This document shows positions 15,306 to 24,578 of a DNA stretch of 64,000 bases, one piece after another; the first letter of the stretch is position 1; every line of letters begins with the position of its first letter. Source of the stretch: Plantibacter flavus (GTDB lineage Bacteria > Actinomycetota > Actinomycetes > Actinomycetales > Microbacteriaceae); contig NZ_FXAP01000004.1 in NCBI RefSeq assembly GCF_900177615.1, forward strand, positions 310,001 to 374,000, in the 5' to 3' direction. Both the position numbers and the translations under genes were made by a program. The notes below the pieces were generated by a model. It was given only the letters and a program-made list of their open reading frames with translations, searched no databases and was not told the DNA's origin.

Positions 15306-17327
15306 TCAGCGGCGGCGACGCGTCCCGAAGATGCCCTCGACGACACCGGTGAGGATCGACCGCGTCGCCTTCGACCCGAGGATCTCCTCGAGCGGACTCT
15401 TCGTCGACGTCGACGACGACCTCGTCGACGTCCGGCGGGTCGTGCCGGCGGTCTTCCGGAGCAACCGTTCGTACTCGGCGTCGGCCTTCTTCTGCGCCGC
15501 GGCCTGCGCCTTGTCGGCGGCGGCCTGCTGCTTCGCGAGTTCCGCCGCGATGCGCTGCCGTTCGAGTTCGGCCTCGGCGGCGAGCGCAGCCTGGTTCGCC
15601 TCCTCGAGCTTCGCGGTCAGGATCTCCCTCGCCGACTCACGGTCGACGGGCGTCCCGTACCGCGCGAGCAACGGTGAGGCCGCGATCGCCGCGTCGATCG
15701 CCGTGTCGGCACTGGGCGACATGAGTCCCTGCGGCGCCCGCAGTCTCGTCCACGCGACCGGCGACGGCGCCCCCTTCTCGTTCATCACGGTGACGACCGC
15801 CTCACCGGTGCCGAGGGAGGTGAGGACCTCGCCGAGCGCGTAGCCGGAGGTCGGGTAGGTCGACACGGTCGCTTTGAGTGCCTTCGCGTCGTCCGGGGTG
15901 AAGGCCCGGAGGGCGTGCTGCACGCGCGAGCCGAGCTGCGCGAGCACCTCGCCCGGGACGTCCTTCGGCGTCTGGGTGACGAAGAAGATGCCGACACCCT
16001 TCGACCGGATGAGTCTGACCGTCTGCGTGATCTGGGCGAGGAAGTCCTTCGACGCGTCGCGGAACAGCAGGTGCGCCTCGTCGAAGAAGAACACGAGCTT
16101 CGGTTTCTCGGGGTCGCCCACCTCGGGGAGGGTGTTGAAGAGGTCGGCGAGCAACCACATGAGGAACGTCGAGTAGAGGGCCGGCTGGTTCTGGACGCCC
16201 GGCACCTCGAGCAGACTGACGATGCCCTTCCCGCTCGGGTCGAGGCGGATGAAGTCGGCGGTGTCGATCTCGGGTTCGCCGAAGAAGACGTCGGCGCCCT
16301 GGTCGGCGAAGGTGATGAGCTCGCGCAGGATCACCCCGACGGTGGCGCCCGACAGCCCACCGAGCTCCTGCAGCTCGCCCTTGCCGTCGTCGCTCGCGAG
16401 GTAGGTGAGGACCGCGCGCAGGTCGCTCAGGTCGAGGAGCGGCAGGCCCGCCTTGTCGGCGTAGTGGAAGACGAGGCCGAGGCTGGACTCCTGCGTGGCG
16501 TTGAGGCCGAGGACCTTGCTCAGCAGCAACGGGCCGAAGGCGGCGATGGTGGCTCGGATCGGGACGCCCTTGCCGACGCCGCCGAGCGCGAAGTACTCCG
16601 TCGGGGTGGCGGCCGGCGTCCAGTCCTGGCCGATGCCGCGGGTGCGGTCGAGGAGCTTCTCGTTCGACTCCCCCGGGGTCGCGATGCCCGAGAGGTCACC
16701 TTTGATGTCCGCGGCGAACACGGGGACACCGGCGGCCGAGAGCTGCTCGACGAGGCCCTGGAGCGTGCGGGTCTTCCCGGTTCCGGTGGCGCCGGCGACG
16801 AGCCCGTGCCGGTTCATGACGCTGAGCGGAATGCGGACCTGCACACCGGGCAGCGGTTCGCCGTTGACCAGGGCACCCATCTCGAGCGCCGGGCCGTGCA
16901 CGAGGTAGCCGTCGCGGATCTTCAGCACGTCGTCGAGGCCGAGCGGGCCCGGGCCGATGGTGTCGGCGCTGAGGTCATCGGTGCTGCTGGCGCCGTCGCC
17001 GCTGCTGCTGGGGGCCGTGCTGCTGGTGTCGCCACCGGCCGCGTCGTCGGTTGGGACGTCCGCCGGGACATCGGCTGGGGCCTCGGCGGCCGGCGCGTCA
17101 CTCTCGGATCCGGGGCCCGCCGGCTCGACCGGTGACGCCGCCGCCGAGGCACCGCCCGACGCGGTGATCCCGGCCCCGGCGAGCGCCGCTGCCGCCTCGG
17201 CCGCCTTCACCTTCGCTGCGGCGAGCGCCGCCTGCGCCTGGGCGGCTTCGAGCTCGGCCTGTGCGTGGGCGGCGGCAGCCTGGAGTGCGGCGATCTGTGG
17301 GTCGGATGCTGCATCACTGGGCGTCAT
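15306..17327 (-). CDS. HerA/YjgR-like (DUF853) ATPase
   Basis: 673 aa. An Ala/Glu-rich N-terminal coiled coil (about 1-55) and a low-complexity Ala/Pro/Ser/Asp stretch (55-125) precede a RecA-like ATPase with Walker A GATGTGKTRT and Walker B LVFFFDEAHLLF. The C-terminus has another Ala/Lys-rich coiled coil and ends in basic residues. DUF853 (YjgR) proteins are related to HerA translocases, but their cellular role is not settled. A TAGGCT box lies 6 nt before ATG 17327. No nurA partner is nearby, so a HerA-NurA end-processing role is not supported by context. Confidence 0.88.
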   Translation of the reverse strand: MTPSDAASDPQIAALQAAAAHAQAELEAAQAQAALAAAKVKAAEAAAALAGAGITASGGASAAASPVEPAGPGSESDAPAAEAPADVPADVPTDDAAGGDTSSTAPSSSGDGASSTDDLSADTIGPGPLGLDDVLKIRDGYLVHGPALEMGALVNGEPLPGVQVRIPLSVMNRHGLVAGATGTGKTRTLQGLVEQLSAAGVPVFAADIKGDLSGIATPGESNEKLLDRTRGIGQDWTPAATPTEYFALGGVGKGVPIRATIAAFGPLLLSKVLGLNATQESSLGLVFHYADKAGLPLLDLSDLRAVLTYLASDDGKGELQELGGLSGATVGVILRELITFADQGADVFFGEPEIDTADFIRLDPSGKGIVSLLEVPGVQNQPALYSTFLMWLLADLFNTLPEVGDPEKPKLVFFFDEAHLLFRDASKDFLAQITQTVRLIRSKGVGIFFVTQTPKDVPGEVLAQLGSRVQHALRAFTPDDAKALKATVSTYPTSGYALGEVLTSLGTGEAVVTVMNEKGAPSPVAWTRLRAPQGLMSPSADTAIDAAIAASPLLARYGTPVDRESAREILTAKLEEANQAALAAEAELERQRIAAELAKQQAAADKAQAAAQKKADAEYERLLRKTAGTTRRTSTRSSSTSTKSPLEEILGSKATRSILTGVVEGIFGTRRRR

Positions 17328-17333
17328 GTGCCG

Positions 17334-17339
17334 AGCCTA
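17334..17339 (-). promoter_or_regulatory. -10 box of leaderless HerA-type gene
   Basis: TAGGCT on the minus strand, 6 nt before ATG 17327. Confidence 0.6.
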
Positions 17340-17394
17340 GCGACGCGTTCCCCACGGGTCGAGGGGTCGCGCGAGGGCGAGGCGGCTGCTCCGA

Positions 17395-18906
17395 TCACCA
17401 CTGTTCGCGGATGCGCTCCTGGTCGACGACGGCACGCAGGTCGGACAGTCGCCGCATCCCGGCCAGCGGTTGCGCCATGCGGGTGTTCTGCCGGATGCGC
17501 GGTTCCACGCGGTCGAGGAAGGCCCAGTACCCGGCGGTGAAGGGGCAGGCGTCCTCGCCCAGCCGCACCTTGGGATTGAAGACGCACCCACCGCAGTAGT
17601 CGGACATCTTGTCGATGTACGCACCGCCCGAGGCGTAGGGCTTCGTCGCGACGATGCCGCCGTCCGCGTGCTGCGACATGCCGATGACGTTCGCGGGCAT
17701 CACCCAGGGGGTGCCGTCGACGAACATGTCGATGAACCAGTCGTTGAGTGCGACCGGGTCGTATCCGTGCTGCAGGGCCCAGTTGCCGAGCACCATGAGC
17801 CGCTGGATGTGGTGCGCCCAACCGTGGCGACGCATCCCGTCGATCGTCTCGCGGAGGCAGTTGGACTGGATGGCGGTGGCGTCGAGTTCGCGGAACTGAC
17901 GTGGGAGCGGCTCGTGTGCTCCGAGGGCGTTGTGACTCGTCCGGTACGGCTCGCCGAGGTGCCAGTAGAGATGCCAGACGTAGTCGCGCCAGCCGATGAT
18001 CTGGCGGGTGAAGCCCTCGACGCTCGACAGCGGTGCGCGACCGGCGTGGTACTCGGCGACCACGGTCTCGACGGCGTCGCGCGGGTCGAGCAGGCCGAGG
18101 TTGAGCGGCGCGCTCAGCAGGGAGTGCGCCATCGTCCAGTCGCCGCCGAGCATGGCGTCCTCGAACGGTCCGAAGTCACCCAGCCGCGTCTCGATGAAGT
18201 CCGCGAGCGCCGCCTCCGCCTCGGCCGCGGTGGCCGCGAAGCGCCGGGGCCCGTCGTCGCCGACCAGCTGGACCAGTCCGTCGCGCTGCCACCGGTCGAG
18301 GTCCTCCCGGACCTCCGCGTCGATGTCGTCCTCCTCGGGCCAGAGCGGCTCGGGCAGACCGAGCCGGGCGGCTCCCTTCGGCGGCGGGTTGCGGTTGTCG
18401 TGGTCGTAGTTCCAGCGGCCGCCCTCCGGCTGGTCGCCGCGCATGAGGATCCCGGTCCGCTCCCGCACCGTGCGGTAGAAGTCCTCCAGGAGGAGCCGCT
18501 TGCCGTCCCGCGTCGACGCCCAGGCCGCGAAGTCCGGCTCCGAGGTCACGAAGCCGCGGCTCGGGAGCACCCGGAGTCCGCGCTCACGGACGAAGCGCCG
18601 AGCCGTCCACGAGGGCGGGTCGATCACCTCGAGGTCGGCGCCGACCTCGACGACCTCCTCGTAGCGGTCGACCTGGTGGAACTCCGCCCGCTCGCCGAGT
18701 TCCGCCGCACGATGTCGGATGGCCGAGAGGAAGAGGTGCGCCTTCGCCCGGTGCATCGGTCGCTTGTTGAAGGTGGACTTCGATTCGATGAGCAGGGTCG
18801 GTCCGCCGTCGTCGAACGCCGGGCCGAGCTGGCCGGTGAGGATCCATCGCCGACGAGGGGTCGCTTCGTCGTCGCGCTCGGCGGCGCTCCGGCCAATGGT
18901 GTCCAT
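17395..18906 (-). CDS. Iron-sulfur bacterial cryptochrome/(6-4) photolyase
   Basis: 503 aa. Belongs to the FeS-BCP group (PhrB type), which uses FAD and light to repair (6-4) photoproducts. Four cysteines fit the 4Fe-4S ligands: one in QSNCLRETIDG, two in YCGGCVF and one in GEDACPFT. The FAD-binding region is recognisable by WAHHIQRLMVLGNWAL and GYDPVALNDWFIDMF. About 140 N-terminal residues form the DUF523-like Rossmann region characteristic of the group. ATG 18906 lies 6 nt after a TAGCCT box. Monocistronic; hairpin element copy D lies upstream. Confidence 0.9.
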   Translation of the reverse strand: MDTIGRSAAERDDEATPRRRWILTGQLGPAFDDGGPTLLIESKSTFNKRPMHRAKAHLFLSAIRHRAAELGERAEFHQVDRYEEVVEVGADLEVIDPPSWTARRFVRERGLRVLPSRGFVTSEPDFAAWASTRDGKRLLLEDFYRTVRERTGILMRGDQPEGGRWNYDHDNRNPPPKGAARLGLPEPLWPEEDDIDAEVREDLDRWQRDGLVQLVGDDGPRRFAATAAEAEAALADFIETRLGDFGPFEDAMLGGDWTMAHSLLSAPLNLGLLDPRDAVETVVAEYHAGRAPLSSVEGFTRQIIGWRDYVWHLYWHLGEPYRTSHNALGAHEPLPRQFRELDATAIQSNCLRETIDGMRRHGWAHHIQRLMVLGNWALQHGYDPVALNDWFIDMFVDGTPWVMPANVIGMSQHADGGIVATKPYASGGAYIDKMSDYCGGCVFNPKVRLGEDACPFTAGYWAFLDRVEPRIRQNTRMAQPLAGMRRLSDLRAVVDQERIREQW

Positions 18907-18912
18907 CGCCTC

Positions 18913-18918
18913 AGGCTA
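18913..18918 (-). promoter_or_regulatory. -10 box of leaderless photolyase gene
   Basis: TAGCCT on the minus strand, 6 nt before ATG 18906. Confidence 0.6.
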
Positions 18919-18950
18919 CGCGTGACGAGACACACCGCCGGGGGCTTGCT

Positions 18951-19078
18951 CAGCGCGGTGCGCTGACGTGAGCGCGCCGCGCGCGCGTGAGCGCGGGTCT
19001 CCGGAGACCTGCGCTCACGCAGCCGGGATGCGCTGGCGCCGACTCCCCGGCACTCACGTCAGCGCACCGCGCCGGCAC
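18951..19078 (+). repeat. Intergenic hairpin element, copy D
   Basis: Left arm CAGCGCGGTGCGCTGACGTG, central GGTCTCCGGAGACC palindrome, right arm CTCACGTCAGCGCACCGCGC. Shortened core without CGCCGATTC. Between two leftward genes. Confidence 0.85.
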
Positions 19079-19115
19079 CCACAGACCCGCGACCCGACCA
19101 GGCGCCGAGCGCGAA

Positions 19116-20624
19116 TCAGGCGCCGAGCGCGACCGCCGTCCACGACACGGGCGGGAGCGTGATCGTCAGGGAGCCGTCGGCGAGCGACGCGCTCTCGTTC
19201 GCGACGAGACCGACGCGCTCGCGGTCGTCGATCGTGTTCTTCGCGTAGACGTCCTCGTCGTGGATGCCGTTCGCCTCGACGATCGAACCGACGCCGAGCG
19301 CCGAGACGTCGACGGTCACCGTGATCGCCTCGTCCTGGTGGCGGTTCACGAGGAACACGGCCGCGGTCCCGGCCTCGGCGTCGTACGTCGCGACCGAGTC
19401 GACGAGTGGCGCGTCGCCGTGGACCTTCGTGGTGTAGGTAGCGACCTCGATGCGCGGCGCGAGCACGACACCCGACGCGAGCCGACTGGTGACCGAGAAC
19501 GGGAAGAACGTCGTCTGCCGCCAGGCGCCACCGCCCGGCTCGGTCATGATCGGGGCGATGACGTTCACGAGCTGCGCGAGGCTCGCGGAACCGACGCGGT
19601 CGCTGTGCTTGAGCAGCGTCATCAGCAGGTTGCCGAACACGACCGCGTCCGCGACCGAGTAGACGTCCTCGATGAGGCGGGGCGCGTAAGCCCACTCCTC
19701 GATCGTGCCTTCGATCGCGTTCCACTCGTCGAGGTACCAGACGTTCCACTCGTCGAACGAGAGCTGGATCTGCTTGTCGGAGTGACGCTTGTGCTGCACG
19801 TGGTCGGCGGCCGCGACGACCGTCCGGATGAAGTACTCCATGTTGAGGGACGACGCGAGGAACGACCCGAGGTCGCCGTCGCGCTCCTGGTAGTACGCGT
19901 GGCAGGAGATGTAGTCAACAGAGTCGAAGCTGTGCTCGAGGACGGTGCGCTCCCAGTCGCCGAAGGTCGGCATCGAGGAACTCGACGAACCGCAGACGAC
20001 GAGTTCGAGCTTCGGGTCGACCATCTTCATCGCGGACGCGGTCCGGGCGGCCAGCTTGCCGTAGTCGTCGGCCGACATCGCGCCGACCTGCCACGGCCCG
20101 TCCATCTCGTTACCGAGACACCACATGCTGATGCCGTAGGGCTCTGGTGCGCCGTTCGCGATCCGCTGGTCGGACAGCGCGGTGCCGCTCGGGTGGTTCG
20201 TGTACTCGAGGAGGTCGAGCGCTTCGAGCACCCCCCGCGTGCCGAGGTTGACGGCCATCATCATCTCGCTGCCGGTGAGCTTGCACCACTTGGCGAACTC
20301 GTCGACGCCGACCTGGTTGGTCTCGAGCGAGTGCCAGGCCAGGTCGCGGCGCACGGGGCGGTTCTCGCGCGGCCCGACGCCGTCCTCCCAGCGGTAGCCG
20401 GAGACGAAGTTGCCGCCGGGGTAGCGGATGGTGCTCGTGCCGAGCTCCGTGACGAGGTCGACGACGTCGCCGCGGAAACCGTCGGCGTCGGCGGTGGGGT
20501 GACCGGGCTCGTAGATGCCGTCGTAGACGCAGCGTCCCAGGTGCTCCACGAACGAGCCGAAGATCCGGCGGTTGACGGGGGCGACCGTGGCATTCGGGTC
20601 GATGGCGATGCGTGCGGTGGTCAT
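19116..20624 (-). CDS. abfA: Alpha-N-arabinofuranosidase (GH51)
   Basis: 502 aa cytoplasmic enzyme releasing L-arabinose from arabinan or arabinoxylan oligosaccharides. Starts IFGSFVEHLGRCVYDGIYEP; acid/base Glu173 in CLGNEMDG and nucleophile Glu292 in SFDEWNVWY, at nearly the same positions as Geobacillus AbfA. No signal peptide. ATG 20624 was chosen because the longer frame (to 20987) runs through the operator and the neighbouring lacI gene. An operator with 12-bp inverted arms lies 34 bp upstream, shared in sequence with the araB promoter, so the gene should be induced by arabinose. Confidence 0.93.
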   Translation of the reverse strand: MTTARIAIDPNATVAPVNRRIFGSFVEHLGRCVYDGIYEPGHPTADADGFRGDVVDLVTELGTSTIRYPGGNFVSGYRWEDGVGPRENRPVRRDLAWHSLETNQVGVDEFAKWCKLTGSEMMMAVNLGTRGVLEALDLLEYTNHPSGTALSDQRIANGAPEPYGISMWCLGNEMDGPWQVGAMSADDYGKLAARTASAMKMVDPKLELVVCGSSSSSMPTFGDWERTVLEHSFDSVDYISCHAYYQERDGDLGSFLASSLNMEYFIRTVVAAADHVQHKRHSDKQIQLSFDEWNVWYLDEWNAIEGTIEEWAYAPRLIEDVYSVADAVVFGNLLMTLLKHSDRVGSASLAQLVNVIAPIMTEPGGGAWRQTTFFPFSVTSRLASGVVLAPRIEVATYTTKVHGDAPLVDSVATYDAEAGTAAVFLVNRHQDEAITVTVDVSALGVGSIVEANGIHDEDVYAKNTIDDRERVGLVANESASLADGSLTITLPPVSWTAVALGA

Positions 20625-20657
20625 TGGGGTCCTCTCCGGGGACGACGTCGTCCAGAT

Positions 20658-20688
20658 TTCTACAACGTTGAAGGTAAACGTTGTAGAA
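20658..20688. promoter_or_regulatory. Arabinose-type LacI operator upstream of GH51
   Basis: Perfect inverted arms TTCTACAACGTT (20658-20669) and AACGTTGTAGAA (20677-20688) with a 7-bp centre. Each arm ends in the AACGTT core typical of LacI operators. Confidence 0.85.
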
Positions 20689-20715
20689 GCAGTCTCGTGC
20701 GCCGATCGGCAGCTG

Positions 20716-21768
20716 TCAAGACACGTCTGCAGCTGAGGAATCGGCACCGACCGGCGAGGTCGCGGTCGACTCGCGTCGCACCAGTTCGAAGTCGGCGTAG
20801 ACCCGACGGGGAGGCACGTCGTCGACTCCCCCGGCGATCCGCTCGATGAGCAGCGACACGGCGGTCCGGGCGATCTGCTCCCGCCCCGGTGCGATCGTCG
20901 ACAGCGACGGCAGGGAGTACCGACCCTCGTCGATGTCGTCGAAGCCGATGACCGCGACCTCGTCGGGCATGGCGACGCCTCGTTCACTCAGGACCCGCAT
21001 GGCTCCGAGCGCCAGGGCGTCGTTGAACGCGACGATGCCGTCGAACGCGACACCCTCATCGAGCATCGCGCGCATCGCGACCGCTCCATCGAAGCGGCCC
21101 CAGACCGGGACCTCTCGGACGAGCGCAGGATCGAACACCATGCCGGCAGCGTCCAGCGCGGCTCGGTAGCCGGCGAGACGCAGACTGGCCGAACTGACGA
21201 TGTCGGCGCGGTGCGCTCCGAAGGCGACGATCCGCGTCCGACCGAGCGCGATCAGGTGCTCCGTCGCGGCACGCGCTCCCTCGGTGTTGCGCATCGTCAC
21301 GTGGTCGTTCGGAGCGTTGAACATGCGTTCACCGAGGAGCACCATCGGGATGGTGACCTCCTCCACGACGGCGAGGTCCTCGTCGCCGAGGTGGAGCGCG
21401 CTGTAGAGGACGCCGTCGACCGCACGGAGTCGTGCGCCGCGCAACAACTCGGCCTCGCGCGCCCGGTCGCCGCCGCTCAGCTCGATCAGCACCGACAGGC
21501 CGAGCTGGTCGGCGGCGTGCATGACGGCGTCGGCGAGTTCGGCGAAGTAGGAGTTCCGGAGGTCGGGGATGATCAGGCTGATGACGCCGGACCGGCCGGA
21601 GCGGAGCCCCCGTGCGGAGAGGTTCGGGCGGTAGCCGAGCTCGGCGATCGCCGCGAGCACCCGCTCCTTCGTCGCCTGCTTGATGTGGGGGTAGTCGTTG
21701 ACGACGTTCGAGACGGTCTTGGCGGACACCCCGGCGAGCTTCGCCACGTCGTGCAGGGTGGTCGCCAT
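20716..21768 (-). CDS. LacI-family transcriptional regulator (first paralogue)
   Basis: 350 aa. Helix-turn-helix at residues 4-25 (TLHDVAKLAGVSAKTVSNVV), hinge with YRPNLSARGLRSGRSG, then a periplasmic-binding-protein-like sensor domain with VIGFDDIDEGRY near the end. ATG 21768 has GAGGAGG upstream. It lies 28 bp beyond the GH51 operator and directly downstream of a second, closely similar lacI gene. The likely effector is an arabinose-related sugar, inferred from the operator shared with GH51 and araB. Confidence 0.9.
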   Translation of the reverse strand: MATTLHDVAKLAGVSAKTVSNVVNDYPHIKQATKERVLAAIAELGYRPNLSARGLRSGRSGVISLIIPDLRNSYFAELADAVMHAADQLGLSVLIELSGGDRAREAELLRGARLRAVDGVLYSALHLGDEDLAVVEEVTIPMVLLGERMFNAPNDHVTMRNTEGARAATEHLIALGRTRIVAFGAHRADIVSSASLRLAGYRAALDAAGMVFDPALVREVPVWGRFDGAVAMRAMLDEGVAFDGIVAFNDALALGAMRVLSERGVAMPDEVAVIGFDDIDEGRYSLPSLSTIAPGREQIARTAVSLLIERIAGGVDDVPPRRVYADFELVRRESTATSPVGADSSAADVS

Positions 21769-21810
21769 GATCCTCCTCGGCGGCGGCATGCCCGGCCGCC
21801 CAGTACGCAC

Positions 21811-21824
21811 TCTACAACGTTGAA
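21811..21824. promoter_or_regulatory. Operator half-site overlapping a stop codon
   Basis: TCTACAACGTTGAAGG repeats exactly the left part of the GH51 operator. On the minus strand it covers the last three codons and TAG stop of the 21,812-22,864 lacI gene and lies 43 bp before the next lacI start. Confidence 0.7.
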
Positions 21825-22864
21825 GGAGCGGCCCCGGATCCGGGCGTGTGGGCGATCAAGGAACCGGTGGACTCCCTCGGGACGACGAGGAAGCCGCTGA
21901 CGATCGCGCGCGGAGCCTCCGGCTGCCCGGGTGCGGCGATCCGCTCGATCAGGAGCTCGACGGCGCGCTCGGCGATCTCCTCCCGGCCGATGTCGACCGT
22001 GGACAGGGTGGGGAGGGCGTAGCGCGTCTCGTCCAGGTCGTCGAAGCCGATGATCGCGACGTCGTCGGGGATCCGGAGCCCGGCGTCCTGCAGGACGCGC
22101 ATGGCGCCGAGGGCCATCGCATCGTTGAAGGCGACCACGCCGTCGAACGGCAGGCCTGCGGCGATGACCTCGCGCATCGCGTTCGCCCCGTCGCTGCGGT
22201 GCCAGCTGACGACGGTGCTGACGTAGGCCGGATCGGCGGGGATGCCGGCGGCTTCGAGCGCCTCCCGATACCCCTGGAGGCGGAGGGCGGCCGGGCCCAG
22301 GGTGTCGTGCGGGTCGGTGCCGAGCGCGACGATCCGGCGTCTGCCCTGCGCGAGCAGGTGTTCGGTCGCCGCGCGGGCTCCGTCGACGTTGGCCATCGTC
22401 ACGTGGTCGCGGTCGCCGTCGAACAGTTGCTCACCGAGGATCACCATGGGCCCGTCCGGGAGCAGCGCGCTGTCGTCGCGGTCGAGGCTGAGCGGGCTGT
22501 AGAGGATGCCGTCGACGAGCTGCATGCGCGGCCCGCGGAGGATCTCGAGCTCGACGTCACGTCCGCCGGCCACCTGCTCGATGAGCACCGAGAGCCCGCG
22601 CGCACGAGCCTGACGCATGACCGCGTCGGCGAGCTCCGCGAAGTAGGCGTTGCGGAGGTCGGGGATGATGAGGCTGATCACGCCGGACCGACCTGAGCGG
22701 AGACTCCGGGCCGAGAGGTTGGGGCGGTAGCCGAGTTCGGCGATCGCCCGCTCGACCTTGGAGCGGGTCGCGTCGCTCACGTGCGGGTAGTCGTTGACGA
22801 CGTTCGAGACGGTCTTGATCGAGACACCCGCGCGGGCGGCGACGTCGTGCATCGTGATCGACAC
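21812..22864 (-). CDS. LacI-family transcriptional regulator (second paralogue)
   Basis: 350 aa, same length and clearly the same subfamily as the gene downstream: both share SNVVNDYPH in the DNA-reading region, ELGYRPNLSAR, LRSGRSGVISLIIPDLRN and AFNDA-ALGAMRVL. The near-identical recognition helices suggest that both bind related operators, while the divergent sensor halves suggest different inducers. Start ATG 22864 lies after GGAGGAGACGCG. The 43-bp gap to the downstream copy, with an operator sequence in it, suggests a tandem duplication followed by separate control. Confidence 0.9.
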   Translation of the reverse strand: MSITMHDVAARAGVSIKTVSNVVNDYPHVSDATRSKVERAIAELGYRPNLSARSLRSGRSGVISLIIPDLRNAYFAELADAVMRQARARGLSVLIEQVAGGRDVELEILRGPRMQLVDGILYSPLSLDRDDSALLPDGPMVILGEQLFDGDRDHVTMANVDGARAATEHLLAQGRRRIVALGTDPHDTLGPAALRLQGYREALEAAGIPADPAYVSTVVSWHRSDGANAMREVIAAGLPFDGVVAFNDAMALGAMRVLQDAGLRIPDDVAIIGFDDLDETRYALPTLSTVDIGREEIAERAVELLIERIAAPGQPEAPRAIVSGFLVVPRESTGSLIAHTPGSGAAPSTL

Positions 22865-22935
22865 GCGTCTCCTCCCCCGGCCGGCTCACGGCTGTCAGCA
22901 GACTACCGCTCCGCCGGCACGGGGTGTCGTGGCCG

Positions 22936-23106
22936 CCAGCGCGGTGCGCCCACGCGAGCGCGGGTCAGTGGCCCCGGCCAGCGCGGTGCGCCCACGCGAG
23001 CGCGGGTCAGACGCGTGGGCGCCGGCCTCCGGAGGGGTGCGGTCACGCGCATGGCCCGCGCTCACACCGATTCGATCGATCTGGGGTCAGCGCACCGCGC
23101 TGGCGT
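22936..23106 (+). repeat. Intergenic hairpin element, copy E (left half duplicated)
   Basis: Two left arms (CCAGCGCGGTGCGCCCACGC) at about 22936 and 22978, CTCCGGAGG centre, core CGCTCACACCGATTCG, right arm GTCAGCGCACCGCGCTGGCG. The left arms carry CCCACG instead of TGACGT. Fills most of the 306-bp gap between two leftward genes. Confidence 0.8.
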
Positions 23107-23170
23107 CAGGGACCGAACACGAACGACGGGGGGGTAGACGACAGGCGTCGAGCGACGGGCGTCCTACCGG

Positions 23171-23956
23171 TCAGCCGCCGGTGAGCGGGACCCGTTTCTT
23201 CGGTTCGGTCGACATCCGGTGCAGCAACGGCACCGCGATGATGAGCGCGACACCGGCACCGAGCAGCAGCCCACCGATCGTGTCACTCACCCAGTGGGCA
23301 CCGAGATAGGTCCGCGACAGCATCATCAGCAGCGTGTAGGCGACACCGATCAGCCACACCCAGACCCGCGGGAAGATGATCCCGAACGCGACGGCGATGG
23401 TCGCCGCGTTCGCACTGTGCCCCGAGGGGAACGAACCGAAGTCCGCGTGGACGAGGATGTCCTCGGGCCGCGACCGACCGACGATGTTCTTGATGATCTG
23501 CACCGCTCCGGCACTCAGGGCGGAGACGAGCGCGAAGTACAGGGCGGCCCATGGACGGCGCAACAGCAGGAGGACGGCGATCCCGAGCAGCGGCACGACG
23601 AAGATCGCGACGACCCCGCCACCGAGCCAGTTCATGACGAGCGCAGCCTGGACGAGCCACGGCGAACGCTCCTCGAGGACCTCCTGCATCCACTCCTCGT
23701 CGAACCCGAACGGGGCGTTCGGGCCACGTTGGAAGAGCAGCACGCCGAGCAGGAGGACGAGGACCACGGCGATCGCGCCGCTGATCAACGGCCATCGCCG
23801 GGAGACCTTCGCCGCGAGCTTCGGATCGGGCCGGATCGACGCCGGGTCCGGATCCATCGCGAGTGCGCCCGACTCGTCGAGGGCTGGCGAGACCGCCTCG
23901 TGCACCTCGGGAGCCGGTGCGGCTGCTGGGTCGTCGTGGTCGTCGGGTGCCGTCAT
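23171..23956 (-). CDS. PAP2-family phosphatase
   Basis: 261 aa integral membrane phosphatase. A ~50-residue acidic cytoplasmic N-terminus precedes six membrane segments. The three PAP2 motifs are complete: KNIVGRSRP (C1), FPSGHS (C2) and SRTYLGAHWVSD (C3). Such enzymes dephosphorylate lipid phosphates, for example undecaprenyl pyrophosphate or phosphatidic acid, outside the membrane. The frame is open far upstream (to 24706), but ATG 23956 keeps it clear of the divergent gene. No operon partners. Confidence 0.88.
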   Translation of the reverse strand: MTAPDDHDDPAAAPAPEVHEAVSPALDESGALAMDPDPASIRPDPKLAAKVSRRWPLISGAIAVVLVLLLGVLLFQRGPNAPFGFDEEWMQEVLEERSPWLVQAALVMNWLGGGVVAIFVVPLLGIAVLLLLRRPWAALYFALVSALSAGAVQIIKNIVGRSRPEDILVHADFGSFPSGHSANAATIAVAFGIIFPRVWVWLIGVAYTLLMMLSRTYLGAHWVSDTIGGLLLGAGVALIIAVPLLHRMSTEPKKRVPLTGG

Positions 23957-24118
23957 CGTCCCATCATGCCGTGTCAGCCATGTCTCACGCGTGGGCTTGC
24001 ACCACGAGGATGAAGCCCTGATCACCGCGCCGATGCGCCGCCGGATACGCGCGGACGGGCAGTGGCGGCCGACGTCAGACGGGCACGACGGGCGCGCCTG
24101 ACGGGCGATACTGGAGCG

Positions 24119-24547
24119 GTGACGACCGACTCCCGAACCGCTGCCCTCGCCGACGACGCGCGGTGCCCCTGCCTGTCCGGTGAGACGTACGGCGCCTGCT
24201 GCGGGCGCCTGCACCGAGGCGAGTCGGTGGCGGCGACCGCGGAGGCGCTCATGCGGTCGCGGTTCTCGGCCTTCGCGGTCGGCGACGCGGAGTACCTGCT
24301 GCGCACGTGGCATCCGTCGACCAGGCCGGCGTCGCTCGAGTTGGACGGCTCGCTCCGCTGGTACCGGCTCGACATCGTCGCGACCTCCCGCGGTGGGCTG
24401 CTCGACACCGAGGGGATGGTCGAGTTCGTCGCGCACCACAAGGTTCCCGGCGTGCGGGGCTCGGCGGGGAGCCAGCACGAACGGAGTCGGTTCTCGAAGG
24501 ACACCGGCGCGTGGACGTACGTCGACGGCGTGGACCCCTCCGCCTGA
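24119..24547 (+). CDS. YchJ-like SEC-C motif protein (UPF0225)
   Basis: 142 aa from GTG 24119. N-terminal cysteines CPCLSGETYGACCG form the SEC-C-like zinc site; the rest (EALMRSRFSAFAVGDAEYL, DTEGMVEFVAHHK, HERSRFSKDTGAWTYVDG) matches the NTF2-like YchJ middle domain. Function is not established for the family. A GATACT hexamer 6 nt before the GTG is compatible with leaderless expression. Convergent with the MFS gene across hairpin element copy F. Confidence 0.88.
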   Translation: MTTDSRTAALADDARCPCLSGETYGACCGRLHRGESVAATAEALMRSRFSAFAVGDAEYLLRTWHPSTRPASLELDGSLRWYRLDIVATSRGGLLDTEGMVEFVAHHKVPGVRGSAGSQHERSRFSKDTGAWTYVDGVDPSA

Positions 24548-24578
24548 CCGGGACCCGCTCGCCCGATCCGGCCCCGAG

